This document shows, in pieces, positions 46,401 through 54,230 of a stretch of 60,764 bases of DNA; the first letter of the stretch is position 1; each line of letters starts with the position of its first letter. The stretch is from contig DASYVT010000008.1 in NCBI GenBank assembly GCA_035936835.1, forward strand, positions 1 through 60,764. The letters are read 5' to 3'. The notes under the pieces were generated by a model, which saw only the letters and a program-made list of their open reading frames with translations, searched no databases and was not told the DNA's origin. Position numbers and translations under genes: made by a program. Source of the DNA: Candidatus Methylomirabilota bacterium (GTDB taxonomy: Bacteria; Methylomirabilota; Methylomirabilia; Rokubacteriales; CSP1-6).

Positions 46401-46485
46401 GAGCGAGCCCGGGCGCGGCACGCGCGTGCGCATCTCGCTGCCCGCCGTGGGGCTCGCGCAACCCGTAGCGGGAGGCACGTCATGA
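43468..46485 (+). CDS. Sodium:solute symporter-fused sensor histidine kinase (CbrA/CrbS-like)
   Basis: 1005-residue kinase. Residues 1-520 form an SSS (PutP-like) transporter domain with about 13 helices (YCTAWTFYGSVGLAANRG, RITSISDFISSRYGKS). A linker with coiled coil (about 560-650) and a PAS domain (about 650-770) follow. HisKA has His787 in GVAHEIRNP and HATPase_c has NALEAI, DNGAGIAPEDREKIFLPFFTTKP and GTGLGMAI. It may sense transported substrate. GTG start at 43468 overlaps the small upstream gene; its stop overlaps the regulator gene (ATGA). Confidence 0.95.
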   Translation: MSWLSQPTLLAIVLGYLIFLFLVASAGETFAHRLAGARIRTITYVLAASVYCTAWTFYGSVGLAANRGLEFLTIYLGPACVALLWPVLLRKLVRVSKEQRITSISDFISSRYGKSANLGTLVAVLVVAGMIPYIALQLRAVSASFTMILHEGSVLNVFDPTLLVAVTLALFGILFGARNLDFTKQQTGLMTAVAVESVVKLVAFLAVGVYVTWGLFDGPAEIFGRIAAHPDWSRLLTLDQPPTASFARWAAMLLISMMAVMFLPRQFHVLVVQNPRERDVNAVAWSFPLYLLLINLFVLPIAFAGLLVFPESGAQADGFILRLPLHFESHLISVVVFLGGFSAATAMIVVESLALSKMVTNDIILPMLLRRRKLEDIYWVTLFYTRVAMLVIVGFGFAWARIERGQLLLVEMGLLSFIAVSQCAPAILLGLYWRRGNRRGAAAGISAGFALWCYTLIIPALVKEGLVSASVLADGLWGIAWLRPTALLGLTGLDPTTHGIFWSLFVNLVLFVLVSLFTEQDADDRAQAAAFVGAAGEDRQLAGAPAILSATEIERLVHHYVGDAEAEGIVRELFRGKAPADLSVPELLELRIRFERLLAASLGAAAARMIVEDHFTISKDEAQELVTSFQQMQQSLRLTEEEVRRGERLLASVVQSVDDCIFTTGVDGRLVTMNLAGQRLLGHRERRIGRIGVQDLLGLEERGRTGKAIARAVEAGQGWSGQVTARTAKGQAFPAYLSVRCIFDADGQIIGTVGVLRDLTEQVETQRRLIQREKLASLGEMAAGVAHEIRNPLGGIKMATNLLSSGDLGDGALSKEMARSILSGIVEIERIINSLLDFTRDTKLERGEYEVLRILDPVVEAVGAEGRARGVELSYGRVDRDVAASADGQRLRQVFANVMKNALEAIDPRRVDGRVVVNLLAEEDRAVVEVIDNGAGIAPEDREKIFLPFFTTKPSGTGLGMAIVKKIVDLHGGEVGVESEPGRGTRVRISLPAVGLAQPVAGGTS

Positions 46486-47885
46486 AGCAGCGGCTGCTCC
46501 TGGTCGACGACGACGAGGTGTTCCTCCGCCCGCTGCACCGCACGCTCGAGCTGGCGGGTTACGAGGTGCTGCCGGTCCAAAGCGGCGAGGAGGCGCTCGA
46601 CACCCTCAAGACGGAGGACGTGGACCTGGTCCTGACCGACAAGCGCCTGCCGGGTATGGACGGCGTGGCGCTTGTGCGCCAGATTAAGGCCGACCACGCC
46701 GACCTGGCCGTGGTCGTGATGACGGCCTACGGGACCATCGAGTCGGCGGTCGAGGCCATGCGGCTCGGCGCCGAGGACTACCTGGTCAAGCCCTTCGACG
46801 CGGCGGAGATGCTCCTCGTGATCCGCAGGGCCATCGAGTTCCAGGCGTTGAAGTCGGCCAACCGGCGTTCCATCCGGCGCAACCAGGAGCGTTTCACCTT
46901 CAGGAACGTGGTGGCGAAGAGCGCCGTCATGCAGTCGGTCTTCGAGACGCTCCGCTCCGTCGCCGACCTCGACACGACCGTGCTGATCCACGGCGAGACG
47001 GGGGTGGGCAAGGAGCTGCTGGCGCGGTCCGTGCACTTCTCCGGCGCGCGCCGCGACCGCCCGTTCGTGGCGGTCAACTGCGCGGCGATCCCGGCGGAGC
47101 TGTTCGAGTCCGAGCTCTTCGGCTCGCGCAAGGGCGCGTTCACCGGCGCCAGCGAGCACCGCCGCGGGCATTTCCAGATGGCCCACGGCGGCACGCTTCT
47201 GCTGGACGAGATCGGCGAGATGCCACTGCATCTCCAGAGCAAGCTGCTGCGCGCCATCGAGGAGAAGAAAGTCACCTCGGTGGGCGCGGACCGGCCGGTG
47301 GACATCGACGTCCGGTTCATCGTGACCACCAACAAGGATCTCCAGGCCGAGGTCGAGCACGGCGCCTTTCGGCGCGACCTCTTCTACCGTCTCTCCGTCA
47401 TGCCCGTCCGCGTGCCCGCTCTCCGGGAGCGCCCGGAGGATATTGCGTTGTTGGCCCAGCACTTTCTCGAGGAGGCCGGCCGACGGCTCAAGCGCGCGGT
47501 CAAGGCCATCGCGCCGGAGAGCGTTCAGGCCCTGGTCCGCTACCCGTGGCCGGGCAATGTCCGAGAGCTCGAGAACGTTATCGAGCGGGCCGTCATCGTT
47601 TCCAAGGAGGACGTGCTGACCGCGCTCGAGCGCTTCCTCGGCGGGCCGGCCGGCGCGCAGGCGCCGGTGGACCTGTCCCTGCCGTTCCGCGACGCCAAGG
47701 CTCGGATCGTGGAGGAATTTGAGCGCGCCTATGTCGCCGGGCTGCTGGATGCCCACGGCGGCAAGCTGACCGCGGCGGCCAAGCACGCCGACATGGACCC
47801 CAAGAACTTCTCCGACAAGATGGCGCGCTACGGGCTCCGTCGCCAGGCCGCGGAGCCCGGCGACGGCGGGACGCGCGCCACTTGA
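46482..47885 (+). CDS. Sigma-54-dependent response regulator (NtrC family, CbrB-like)
   Basis: 467-residue activator paired with the SSS kinase. Receiver: D9-D11 pocket, phospho-Asp53 (LVLTDKRLPG), Lys in YLVKPFD. AAA+ domain: GETGVGKELLARSVH, KGAFTGASEH and GGTLLLDEIGEM. C-terminal Fis-type HTH (GGKLTAAAKHADMDPKNFSDKM). The ATG overlaps the kinase stop by 4 nt. acs starts under 100 nt downstream, so control of acetate use is likely, as with the analogous CrbS/R and CbrA/B systems. Confidence 0.95.
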   Translation: MKQRLLLVDDDEVFLRPLHRTLELAGYEVLPVQSGEEALDTLKTEDVDLVLTDKRLPGMDGVALVRQIKADHADLAVVVMTAYGTIESAVEAMRLGAEDYLVKPFDAAEMLLVIRRAIEFQALKSANRRSIRRNQERFTFRNVVAKSAVMQSVFETLRSVADLDTTVLIHGETGVGKELLARSVHFSGARRDRPFVAVNCAAIPAELFESELFGSRKGAFTGASEHRRGHFQMAHGGTLLLDEIGEMPLHLQSKLLRAIEEKKVTSVGADRPVDIDVRFIVTTNKDLQAEVEHGAFRRDLFYRLSVMPVRVPALRERPEDIALLAQHFLEEAGRRLKRAVKAIAPESVQALVRYPWPGNVRELENVIERAVIVSKEDVLTALERFLGGPAGAQAPVDLSLPFRDAKARIVEEFERAYVAGLLDAHGGKLTAAAKHADMDPKNFSDKMARYGLRRQAAEPGDGGTRAT

Positions 47886-47970
47886 AGTCGGCGGGGACTT
47901 GGTTTAGAAGATAGCGGGCGCGATGCCGCGCCGATCATCGACTCCACCCATCACGCGAGGCACGTCCAAT

Positions 47971-49923
47971 ATGGCGACCAAGGCAGCGGGCGGCGGCACC
48001 CCCATCGAGGCCCTCCTGAAGGAGAAGCGGAAGTTCGCGCCGCCGAAGGAGTTCGCCAAGCGGGCCAACGCCAGGAGCGCCTCGATCTACGCCCAGGCCG
48101 CGAAGAATCCGGTCAAGTTCTGGGAGGGGTTCGCCCGGGAGCTCGATTGGTTCAAGCCGTGGAAGAAGGGGCTCGAGTGGAAGGCGCCCTACGCCAAGTG
48201 GTTCGTCGGCGGCAAGCTCAACGTCTCCTACAACTGCCTCGACCGCCACATTAATACTGCCCGGCGCACCAAGGCCGCCCTTATCTGGGAAGGCGAGCCG
48301 GGCGACACCCGGACGCTGACCTACTGGGATCTCTACCGCGAGGTCAATCGCTTCGCCAGCGCCCTCAAGCGCTCGGGGGTCAAGCGGGGCGATCGCGTCA
48401 CCATCTACATGCCCATGGTGCCCGAGACCGCGATCGCCATGCTGGCGTGCACGCGCATCGGCGCTCCCCACAGCGTCATCTTCGGGGGCTTCGCGCCGGA
48501 CGCCATCCGCGAGCGGATCCACGACGCCCAGTCGACGGTGCTGCTCACGGCGGACGGCGGCTGGCGGCGCGGCGGCATCGTGCCTCTCAAGAAGAACGTC
48601 GACGAGGCACTCACGGAGTGCCCCGACGTCGGGATCGTGGTCGTGCTCAAGCGCACCGGCCAGCCGGTCAACATGCAGACCGGCCGCGACGTCTGGTGGG
48701 AGGACTTCGTCAAGGGGGCGGACGCCTACTGCGCGCCCGAGAAGATGGATGCCGAGGACATGCTCTACCTGCTCTACACCTCGGGCTCGACGGGCAAGCC
48801 CAAGGGTATCCAGCACACCACGGGCGGCTACCTCACCGGCGTCTACGCCACGACCAAGTGGGTCTTCGACCTGCACGACACCGACGTTTTCTGGTGTACC
48901 GCCGACATCGGCTGGGTCACGGGCCACTCCTACGTCGTCTACGGCCCGCTCGCCAACGGCACGACCACGGTCATGTACGAGGGGACACCGGACACGCCAG
49001 ACAAGGACCGCTTCTGGCGCATCATCGAGAAGCACGGCATCACCATCTGCTACACGGCGCCGACGGCCATCCGCACCTTCATGCGCTGGGGCGACCAGTA
49101 TCCGGGTCGCTGCGACCTCTCGAGCCTGCGGCTGCTCGGCTCGGTCGGCGAGCCCATCAACCCCGAGGCATGGGTCTGGTACTGGAAGGTGATCGGCGGC
49201 GGCCGCTGCCCCGTGGTGGACACCTGGTGGCAGACGGAGACCGGGCAGATCCTCATCACTCCGCTGCCGGGCCTGACCACGCTCAAGCCAGGCTCGGCGA
49301 CCAGGCCCTTCCCGGGCATCGTGGCGGAGGTGGTCGACGACAAGGGCCTACCCGCCAAGACCGGCTACCTCGTGCTCAAGAAGCCATGGCCCGGCATGCT
49401 CCGCGGCATCTACCGTGACCCGCAGCGCTACCAGGCACAGTACTGGAGCCGCTACCCCGGCATCTATTTCACGGGTGATGGCGCCAAGGTCGACGAGGAG
49501 GGGTACTTCTGGCTCTTGGGCCGCGTGGACGACGTCATGAACGTCTCAGGCCACCGCATCTCGACCATGGAGGTCGAGTCGGCGCTGGTGGACCACCCGC
49601 TCGTGGCCGAGGCCGCCGTCATCGGCCGCCCACACGAGATCAAGGGGCAGGCCATCGCCGCCTTCGTCACCATCAAGGACGGGACGACGGGCACGAAGGA
49701 GCTGATGGAGGAGCTCAAGGGGCACGTGACCAAGAAGATCGGCGCGCTAGCGCGCCCCGACGACCTCTTCTTCGCCTCCGATCTGCCGAAGACCCGCAGT
49801 GGGAAGATCATGCGGCGGCTCCTGCGTGACATCGCCGAGGGCAAGGCGCTCGGCGACACGACCACGCTGGCCGATCCGGCGGTCGTGGCCCGGCTGAAGG
49901 ACCAGTACGGGGAGGAGGAATAG
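47971..49923 (+). CDS. acs: Acetyl-CoA synthetase (AMP-forming)
   Basis: Activates acetate to acetyl-CoA via acetyl-AMP. About 650 residues. Motifs: phosphate-binding loop [22 protein letters not shown] (the Trp narrows the acyl pocket to acetate), [23 protein letters not shown], and the C-terminal [13 protein letters not shown], whose Lys is the usual acetylation-controlled catalytic residue. The ATG at 47971 (MATKAAGGG) is preferred; an in-frame ATG at 47923 gives 666 residues. No strong Shine-Dalgarno sequence is seen for either. Located directly after the SSS-kinase/NtrC pair. Confidence 0.96.
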   Translation: MATKAAGGGTPIEALLKEKRKFAPPKEFAKRANARSASIYAQAAKNPVKFWEGFARELDWFKPWKKGLEWKAPYAKWFVGGKLNVSYNCLDRHINTARRTKAALIWEGEPGDTRTLTYWDLYREVNRFASALKRSGVKRGDRVTIYMPMVPETAIAMLACTRIGAPHSVIFGGFAPDAIRERIHDAQSTVLLTADGGWRRGGIVPLKKNVDEALTECPDVGIVVVLKRTGQPVNMQTGRDVWWEDFVKGADAYCAPEKMDAEDMLYLLYTSGSTGKPKGIQHTTGGYLTGVYATTKWVFDLHDTDVFWCTADIGWVTGHSYVVYGPLANGTTTVMYEGTPDTPDKDRFWRIIEKHGITICYTAPTAIRTFMRWGDQYPGRCDLSSLRLLGSVGEPINPEAWVWYWKVIGGGRCPVVDTWWQTETGQILITPLPGLTTLKPGSATRPFPGIVAEVVDDKGLPAKTGYLVLKKPWPGMLRGIYRDPQRYQAQYWSRYPGIYFTGDGAKVDEEGYFWLLGRVDDVMNVSGHRISTMEVESALVDHPLVAEAAVIGRPHEIKGQAIAAFVTIKDGTTGTKELMEELKGHVTKKIGALARPDDLFFASDLPKTRSGKIMRRLLRDIAEGKALGDTTTLADPAVVARLKDQYGEEE

Positions 49924-50022
49924 GGCTCTGATACCAAGACGGCACGGCAAATTCACCAAGCTCGACGGCCGTTCTCGCGGCCCTGAGCCTCTGATTCTGG
50001 GTAGTTAGCCTGCACCCCCGGC

Positions 50023-50038
50023 TGGCACTGGCCGTGCT
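50023..50038 (+). promoter_or_regulatory. Candidate sigma-54 promoter before the MHS gene
   Basis: TGGCAC-TGGCC-GTGC(T): the -24 box is perfect, GG-N10-GC spacing is right, and the -12 box has one mismatch (GTGC for TTGC). It lies about 90 nt before the permease ATG. Confidence 0.5.
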
Positions 50039-50126
50039 AGGGGATGAGGCACCTCCTGGGCGTCCATGCGGACGCAGGGGAGGGGGTTGAAACCGACTCC
50101 AGAGCACCTGACAACAGGGGAGGCCA

Positions 50127-51497
50127 ATGGCGGCTCTTAACGTTACGGGCAAAGAGCTCCGTCGTGTCGTAATCGCCGCATCGGTGGGGAACATCATCGA
50201 GTGGTACGACTTCTACATCTTCGGCAGCCTGGCCTCGATCCTCGCGGTCAAGTTCTTCGACAAGACCAACCCGGTGGCGGCCTTCCTCAGCACGGTGGCC
50301 ATCTTCTCGGTCGGCTTCCTGATCCGGCCGCTGGGGGCCTTCGTGTTCGGCTGGCTCGGCGACAAGGTGGGCCGGAAATACACCTTCATCGTCACGCTGA
50401 CCGGCATGGGAGTGTCGACCGCGGTCATCGGCATGGTCCCCACCTATGCCCAGATCGGTCTCTCGGCGGCCTTCATCCTCTTCGGCCTCCGGCTGATCCA
50501 GGGCCTCTGCCTCGGCGGCGAGTACGGCGGCGCCATCACGTACGTGGCGGAGCACATCGAGGACAAAAGGCGCGGGTACTATACGGGCTGGCTCCAGACC
50601 TCACCCACGCTCGGCATCGTCCTATCGCTGGCTGTGATCATCGGCACGCGGGGCTACATGGGCGAGGCTGCCTTCGCCGAGTGGGGGTGGCGGGTGCCGT
50701 TCATCATCTCCCTCCTCCTCGTCGCGATCGCGATCTATATCCGCCTCACGCTCGCGGAGACTCCGGTCTTCCAGGACATCAAGGCGAAGGGGCAGACCAC
50801 GACGAATCCCTGGCGCGAGGCCTTCCTCAGCAAGAACTTCAAGTACATCGTGGTCGCCAGCATCGTCGTGCTGGGGCAGGGATGCGTCTGGTACAGCGGC
50901 CAGTTCTGGGCGCTCTTCTTCCTCCAGAAGGTCAAGAACGTCGACGTGCTGTCTTCGAGCTACATCATCGGCATCGCGCTGCTGATCGCCACCCCGACCC
51001 TTATCTTCTGGGGCTGGCTCTCTGACAAGGTCGGGCGCAAGCCGATCATCCTGGGTGGCATGGCCCTGGCGTCCATCACGTACTACCCGCTCTACACCGC
51101 CCTCGGCAACTACGCCGATCCCAAGGTGGGCATCAACTACCCGATGTCGATCCTGATCGTCGTGATCCTGGTCAACTACGTCGGCATGACCTACGGCCCG
51201 ATCGGGGCGTTCCTGGCCGAGTTCTTCCCGGGTCGCATCCGCTACACCTCGGTGTCGGTGCCCTATCACATCGGCAACGGCTGGGGCGGGGGTCTCGTCC
51301 CGATCATCACGACCGCGTCGTACGCGTCCGCGGTGCAAGCGGGTTCCAGCAATCCCCTGCTTTACGCGCTGATCTATCCCATCGCGCTTCCCGCGGTCAT
51401 GTTCCTGCTCGCCCTGTTCCTGATGCCCGAGACACGGAAGAACAGCATCTGGGCGGAGGGGTCCGCGACCCTGCACCAGTCATCGCATAGGGCATAG
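50127..51497 (+). CDS. MHS-family MFS permease (metabolite:H+ symporter)
   Basis: 456-residue 12-helix symporter of the ShiA/ProP/KgtP type. Hallmarks: VGNIIEWYDFYIFGSLASI, GWLGDKVGRKYTF loop, RLIQGLCLGGEYGGAITYVAEH, and a second-half GWLSDKVGRKPII. These permeases import organic acids or osmolytes with protons. The Shine-Dalgarno sequence GGGGAGG is 6 nt upstream. Placed 203 nt after acs and behind a possible sigma-54 promoter, so acetate or another carboxylate is the likely substrate. Confidence 0.93.
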   Translation: MAALNVTGKELRRVVIAASVGNIIEWYDFYIFGSLASILAVKFFDKTNPVAAFLSTVAIFSVGFLIRPLGAFVFGWLGDKVGRKYTFIVTLTGMGVSTAVIGMVPTYAQIGLSAAFILFGLRLIQGLCLGGEYGGAITYVAEHIEDKRRGYYTGWLQTSPTLGIVLSLAVIIGTRGYMGEAAFAEWGWRVPFIISLLLVAIAIYIRLTLAETPVFQDIKAKGQTTTNPWREAFLSKNFKYIVVASIVVLGQGCVWYSGQFWALFFLQKVKNVDVLSSSYIIGIALLIATPTLIFWGWLSDKVGRKPIILGGMALASITYYPLYTALGNYADPKVGINYPMSILIVVILVNYVGMTYGPIGAFLAEFFPGRIRYTSVSVPYHIGNGWGGGLVPIITTASYASAVQAGSSNPLLYALIYPIALPAVMFLLALFLMPETRKNSIWAEGSATLHQSSHRA

Positions 51498-51527
51498 GGC
51501 GGCTGGCTCCGCCGGCATCAAGCAGAC

Positions 51528-51574
51528 GGCCCCGGGGGACCCTCCTATAGGGATCCCCGGGGCCCAGTCGTTTT
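51528..51574 (+). terminator. Strong hairpin terminator after the MHS gene
   Basis: GGCCCCGGGG (51528-51537) pairs with CCCCGGGGCC (51555-51564), with CCC/GGG extending inside, and GTTTTAG follows. This opens the 337-base gene-free gap 51498-51834. The rest of that gap holds no credible ORF, only a possible promoter for the DksA/TraR gene. Confidence 0.8.
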
Positions 51575-51756
51575 AGCGTCCCGGCGTGTCCGTTCCCTCC
51601 TCAAGTCCTGCCGATCCTGGGTACTGTCTTCACTATTTGGCGGTCCGGGTGACCTTTTTTCCCACCCAATAGGGGCACTTTGCCCGGCTGGACCGGATCA
51701 ATTCGCTTTCTGGCCAGAATATTCCCCATTTTTGGCCGTCTCTCTCCACGAAGGCT

Positions 51757-51773
51757 GCGGCATGGGGCTTGCA
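51757..51773 (+). promoter_or_regulatory. Possible sigma-54 promoter of the DksA/TraR gene
   Basis: GCGGCATGGGGCTTGCA has GG (51759-51760), N10 and GC (51771-51772). The -12 box (TTGCA) is good; the -24 box is CGGCAT, with two mismatches to TGGCAC. It lies 62 nt before the GTG start. Confidence 0.4.
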
Positions 51774-51834
51774 CTCATCCAAGCCAGCCGGGCGGGGGCA
51801 GCCAGAGGGCGAACCGCCCAGGGGGGAGACCAAC

Positions 51835-52245
51835 GTGGAAGACATCAAGAAGAAGCTGGAAGCGGAACTGAACCGGACGGTCGAGCGCATCCGCCACATG
51901 GGCGGGACGGCCACGTCCGTGCAGACCATGAACGCGCTGGGCGACACGAGCCAGCTGGCCGACGAGGTCGACGTGATCCAGATCAACGAGGATCGCGAAA
52001 TGAGCTTCGCCACGCGGAGCCTGCTCGTGGAGCGCGCCAACCGGCTGGCCGAGGCGCTCGAGCGGCTGCGGGACGGCGAGTACGGCGTCTGCCAGGAGTG
52101 CCGCGAGGCCATCGCGCCCGCCCGCCTCAAGGCCATGCCCGAGGTGATGACCTGCGTGCGCTGCCAGGACCGCCTCGAGCGGATGACGCGTCACATGGCG
52201 CTCGTCGGCGCGGGTGTTGACGAGGACGAGCCGGAGGACGACTAA
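51835..52245 (+). CDS. DksA/TraR-family C4 zinc-finger protein
   Basis: 136-residue RNA polymerase-associated type regulator. N-terminal coiled-coil helices (residues 1-80) and a zinc finger with C86, C89, C107, C110 (CQEC...CVRC). It is short like the YocK/DksA-like group, lacks the clear coiled-coil-tip DxxDxA motif of E. coli DksA, and has an acidic C-terminus (DEDEPEDD). The GTG start at 51835 is supported by a GGGGGGAGA Shine-Dalgarno sequence. It ends 8 nt before the convergent GDPD-like gene. Confidence 0.9.
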   Translation: MEDIKKKLEAELNRTVERIRHMGGTATSVQTMNALGDTSQLADEVDVIQINEDREMSFATRSLLVERANRLAEALERLRDGEYGVCQECREAIAPARLKAMPEVMTCVRCQDRLERMTRHMALVGAGVDEDEPEDD

Positions 52246-52252
52246 GCGACGA

Positions 52253-52999
52253 CTACAGCCGGTCGACCCGAGCACGCACGAGCCCGGGCCGGTCGGTGAG
52301 GATACCGTCAACGCACCAGCCGATGAGCCGGTCCGCGAGGGCCGGCTCGTTGACTGTCCAGACATAGCAGCTGAGCCCCGCCGCCCGGATTGTCTCAACG
52401 TCCGCCGCTCGGAGCACCTCCACCGACGGGCATAGCGCATCAACCGTTCCGGTTGCCGGCAGCGCCGCGTCGAGCGGGCCCGCGCTCCAGAGCGCGCCGA
52501 GCGGGACGGCGGGGCTGAGCGTCCGTACGCGGCCGAGGGCCTCCCGGTCGGCCGACTGCACGAGCGAGCGCTCCACGGCCTCGTAGATCTCCAGCGTCGA
52601 GACGATGCGCTCCTCGATAGCGCTCCCCGCGGCGGCGCCGTCGGGCAGTTCGATCCAGAAGCGCGTGCGGTCGCGAAACCGCTCGAGCACCTCCTGAAGC
52701 GTCTGGATGCGCTGGCCGCCGAAGCGCGGCCCCTTCCACCTGCCGACGTCGAGCCGCTTGAGCTCGCGGACGGTCAGCGAAGCCACGGGGCCCCAGCCGT
52801 CGGTGGTCCGCTCGAGCGTGGCGTGGCCGAAGACCACGGGATGGCCGTCCTTCGACACTCGCACCCGCAGCGCGAGCGCGTCGGCGCCTTCGGTCAGCGC
52901 CGCCTCAAAGGCTGCGATGGTGTGCTCGGGCGTTTCGGCCGACGCGCCGCCGCGCGCGATCACGATCGGCTTTCCGGCTGAGCGCTCCATTGTCTCCAT
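52253..52999 (-). CDS. Glycerophosphodiester phosphodiesterase-fold protein lacking catalytic residues
   Basis: 248-residue GDPD-family TIM barrel. The fold markers are intact (GGASAETPEHTIAAFEAAL, VSKDGHPVVFGHATLERTTDG, C-terminal VWTVNEPALADRLIGWCVDGILTDRPG). Aligned with active enzymes, the catalytic His of HRG is Arg16, the metal-binding E-x-D is A43-x-R45, and the second His (FHD) is Gly58. Glu25 of PEN remains (PEH). It should not hydrolyse glycerophosphodiesters by the usual mechanism. The ATG at 52999 is close to the divergent plsC start. No signal peptide. Confidence 0.85.
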   Translation of the reverse strand: METMERSAGKPIVIARGGASAETPEHTIAAFEAALTEGADALALRVRVSKDGHPVVFGHATLERTTDGWGPVASLTVRELKRLDVGRWKGPRFGGQRIQTLQEVLERFRDRTRFWIELPDGAAAGSAIEERIVSTLEIYEAVERSLVQSADREALGRVRTLSPAVPLGALWSAGPLDAALPATGTVDALCPSVEVLRAADVETIRAAGLSCYVWTVNEPALADRLIGWCVDGILTDRPGLVRARVDRL

Positions 53000-53025
53000 C
53001 GCGATCTCCGTGGCACACTCTGGCC

Positions 53026-53658
53026 GTGCGCACTCCCGTCCTGGACACCCTCCGTCCCTTCATCCGGTTCGGGGCCCGGATCTACTGGCGGATCCAGCTC
53101 GAGGGCATCCAACACATCCCGACGGACGGGCCGCTCATTATCGCGCCCAACCACGTCACGTACGCCGACCCCGTCCTGGTGTCGCTGCCCATCCATCTCC
53201 GCGTGCACTTCATGGCGTGGGATGCGCTGTTCGAGGTCCCGGGCCTCTCCTGGCTGATCCGCCGGCTTCGCGCCTTCCCGGTGCAGCTGAAATCGGCCGA
53301 TCCCCGCTCCACGCGGGAAGCCGTCCGCCTGCTCCAGACGGGGCAATGCGTGATGATCTTTCCCGAGGCCGCGCGCAGCCCAGACGGCCGGCTCCAGCGC
53401 TTCCGCCCCGGCGCCTTTCGCCTCGCTTCGTCGCTCCAGGTGCCGGTGCTGCCGGTGACTATCCTGGGTGGTCACGACTCGTGGCCCCCAGGACGCGTCC
53501 TGCCCCGACCCGGAAGGCTCACCATCGTCTACCACCCGGTCATTTTGCCGCCCAAGGAGCCCGACGCGCGTGTGGCGGCCCGGGTGCTGGGGCGTCAAGT
53601 GCGCGACGCCATCGCCTCGCGTCTGCCGGCCGCGCACCAGCCCGAGGCCGATGCGTAG
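53026..53658 (+). CDS. plsC: Lysophospholipid acyltransferase family protein (PlsC-like)
   Basis: 210-residue membrane-associated acyltransferase, probably making phosphatidic acid from lysophosphatidate. NHxxxxD motif N42-H43...D48 (APNHVTYADP), and FPEAARSPDG, a variant of the FPEGTRS block with Ala for Gly. One hydrophobic N-terminal stretch. The GTG at 53026 is preferred because the longer start at 52990 would overlap the divergent GDPD-like gene. It precedes the aroQ gene by 24 nt. Confidence 0.88.
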   Translation: MRTPVLDTLRPFIRFGARIYWRIQLEGIQHIPTDGPLIIAPNHVTYADPVLVSLPIHLRVHFMAWDALFEVPGLSWLIRRLRAFPVQLKSADPRSTREAVRLLQTGQCVMIFPEAARSPDGRLQRFRPGAFRLASSLQVPVLPVTILGGHDSWPPGRVLPRPGRLTIVYHPVILPPKEPDARVAARVLGRQVRDAIASRLPAAHQPEADA

Positions 53659-53667
53659 GGGCCAGTG

Positions 53668-53673
53668 TATACT
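53668..53673 (+). promoter_or_regulatory. -10 box TATACT of aroQ
   Basis: TATACT ends 9 nt before the ATG at 53683, inside the 24-nt gap after plsC. It predicts a leaderless or very short-leader transcript for aroQ. Confidence 0.5.
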
Positions 53674-53682
53674 TTCCCCGCC

Positions 53683-54162
53683 ATGGCACGTTCATCGGCT
53701 GCCCTTGTCCTCGTACTCCACGGGCCCAACCTCAATCTCTTGGGGACGCGGGAGCCTGCCGTCTACGGCCGCACGACCCTCGCACAGCTCGACGGCAAGA
53801 TCCGGCGCCACGCAGTGCGCCGAGGCGCCAAGGCGGTCTGCCGCCAGTCGAACCACGAGGGCCAGCTCATCGACTGGATACAGGGCGCCGCAGGCGAGGG
53901 CTTCCGGGCCATCGTCATCAATCCCGGCGCGCTGACCCACTACTCCCTCGCGCTGCGCGACGCGGTCTCCGCCGTTTCCGTGCCCGTCGTCGAGGTCCAC
54001 CTCTCGAACCTCCACGGGCGGGAGGATTTCCGTCGCCATTCGGTGATCGCAGCCGTGGCGCGGGGACAGATCGCGGGCTTCGGCCCCGCCAGCTACCTCC
54101 TGGGCGTGGACGCGGCGCTCCAGTCGGCCGCCGCGGGCCGGCCGAGCCGGCGCCCGCGGTGA
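53683..54162 (+). CDS. aroQ: Type II 3-dehydroquinate dehydratase
   Basis: 159-residue enzyme of the shikimate pathway; dodecameric family. GPNLNLLGTREPAVYG carries catalytic Tyr28, QSNHEGQLIDWI follows, NPGALTHYSLALRDA is the phosphate-site region, and VEVHLSNLHGREDFRRHSV contains the catalytic His. GREDFRR differs slightly from the usual RE(P/E)FRRHS form. The C-terminus is Arg-rich (RPSRRPR). With aroK at 29.8 kb, this is the second shikimate gene in the window. Confidence 0.93.
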   Translation: MARSSAALVLVLHGPNLNLLGTREPAVYGRTTLAQLDGKIRRHAVRRGAKAVCRQSNHEGQLIDWIQGAAGEGFRAIVINPGALTHYSLALRDAVSAVSVPVVEVHLSNLHGREDFRRHSVIAAVARGQIAGFGPASYLLGVDAALQSAAAGRPSRRPR

Positions 54163-54230
54163 ATGTCGGTCCCCCTTCCGGCGTCTAATCCGCGTCGTGG
54201 CGGGAGGCGTGGGGGCCGCCAGGGGCGCCT

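Noticed and set aside
51633-51834. Minus-strand open frame covering the DksA/TraR upstream region
   Set aside because: It is the antisense shadow of the DksA/TraR gene extended into the gap, with no domain resemblance and no plausible start signal.
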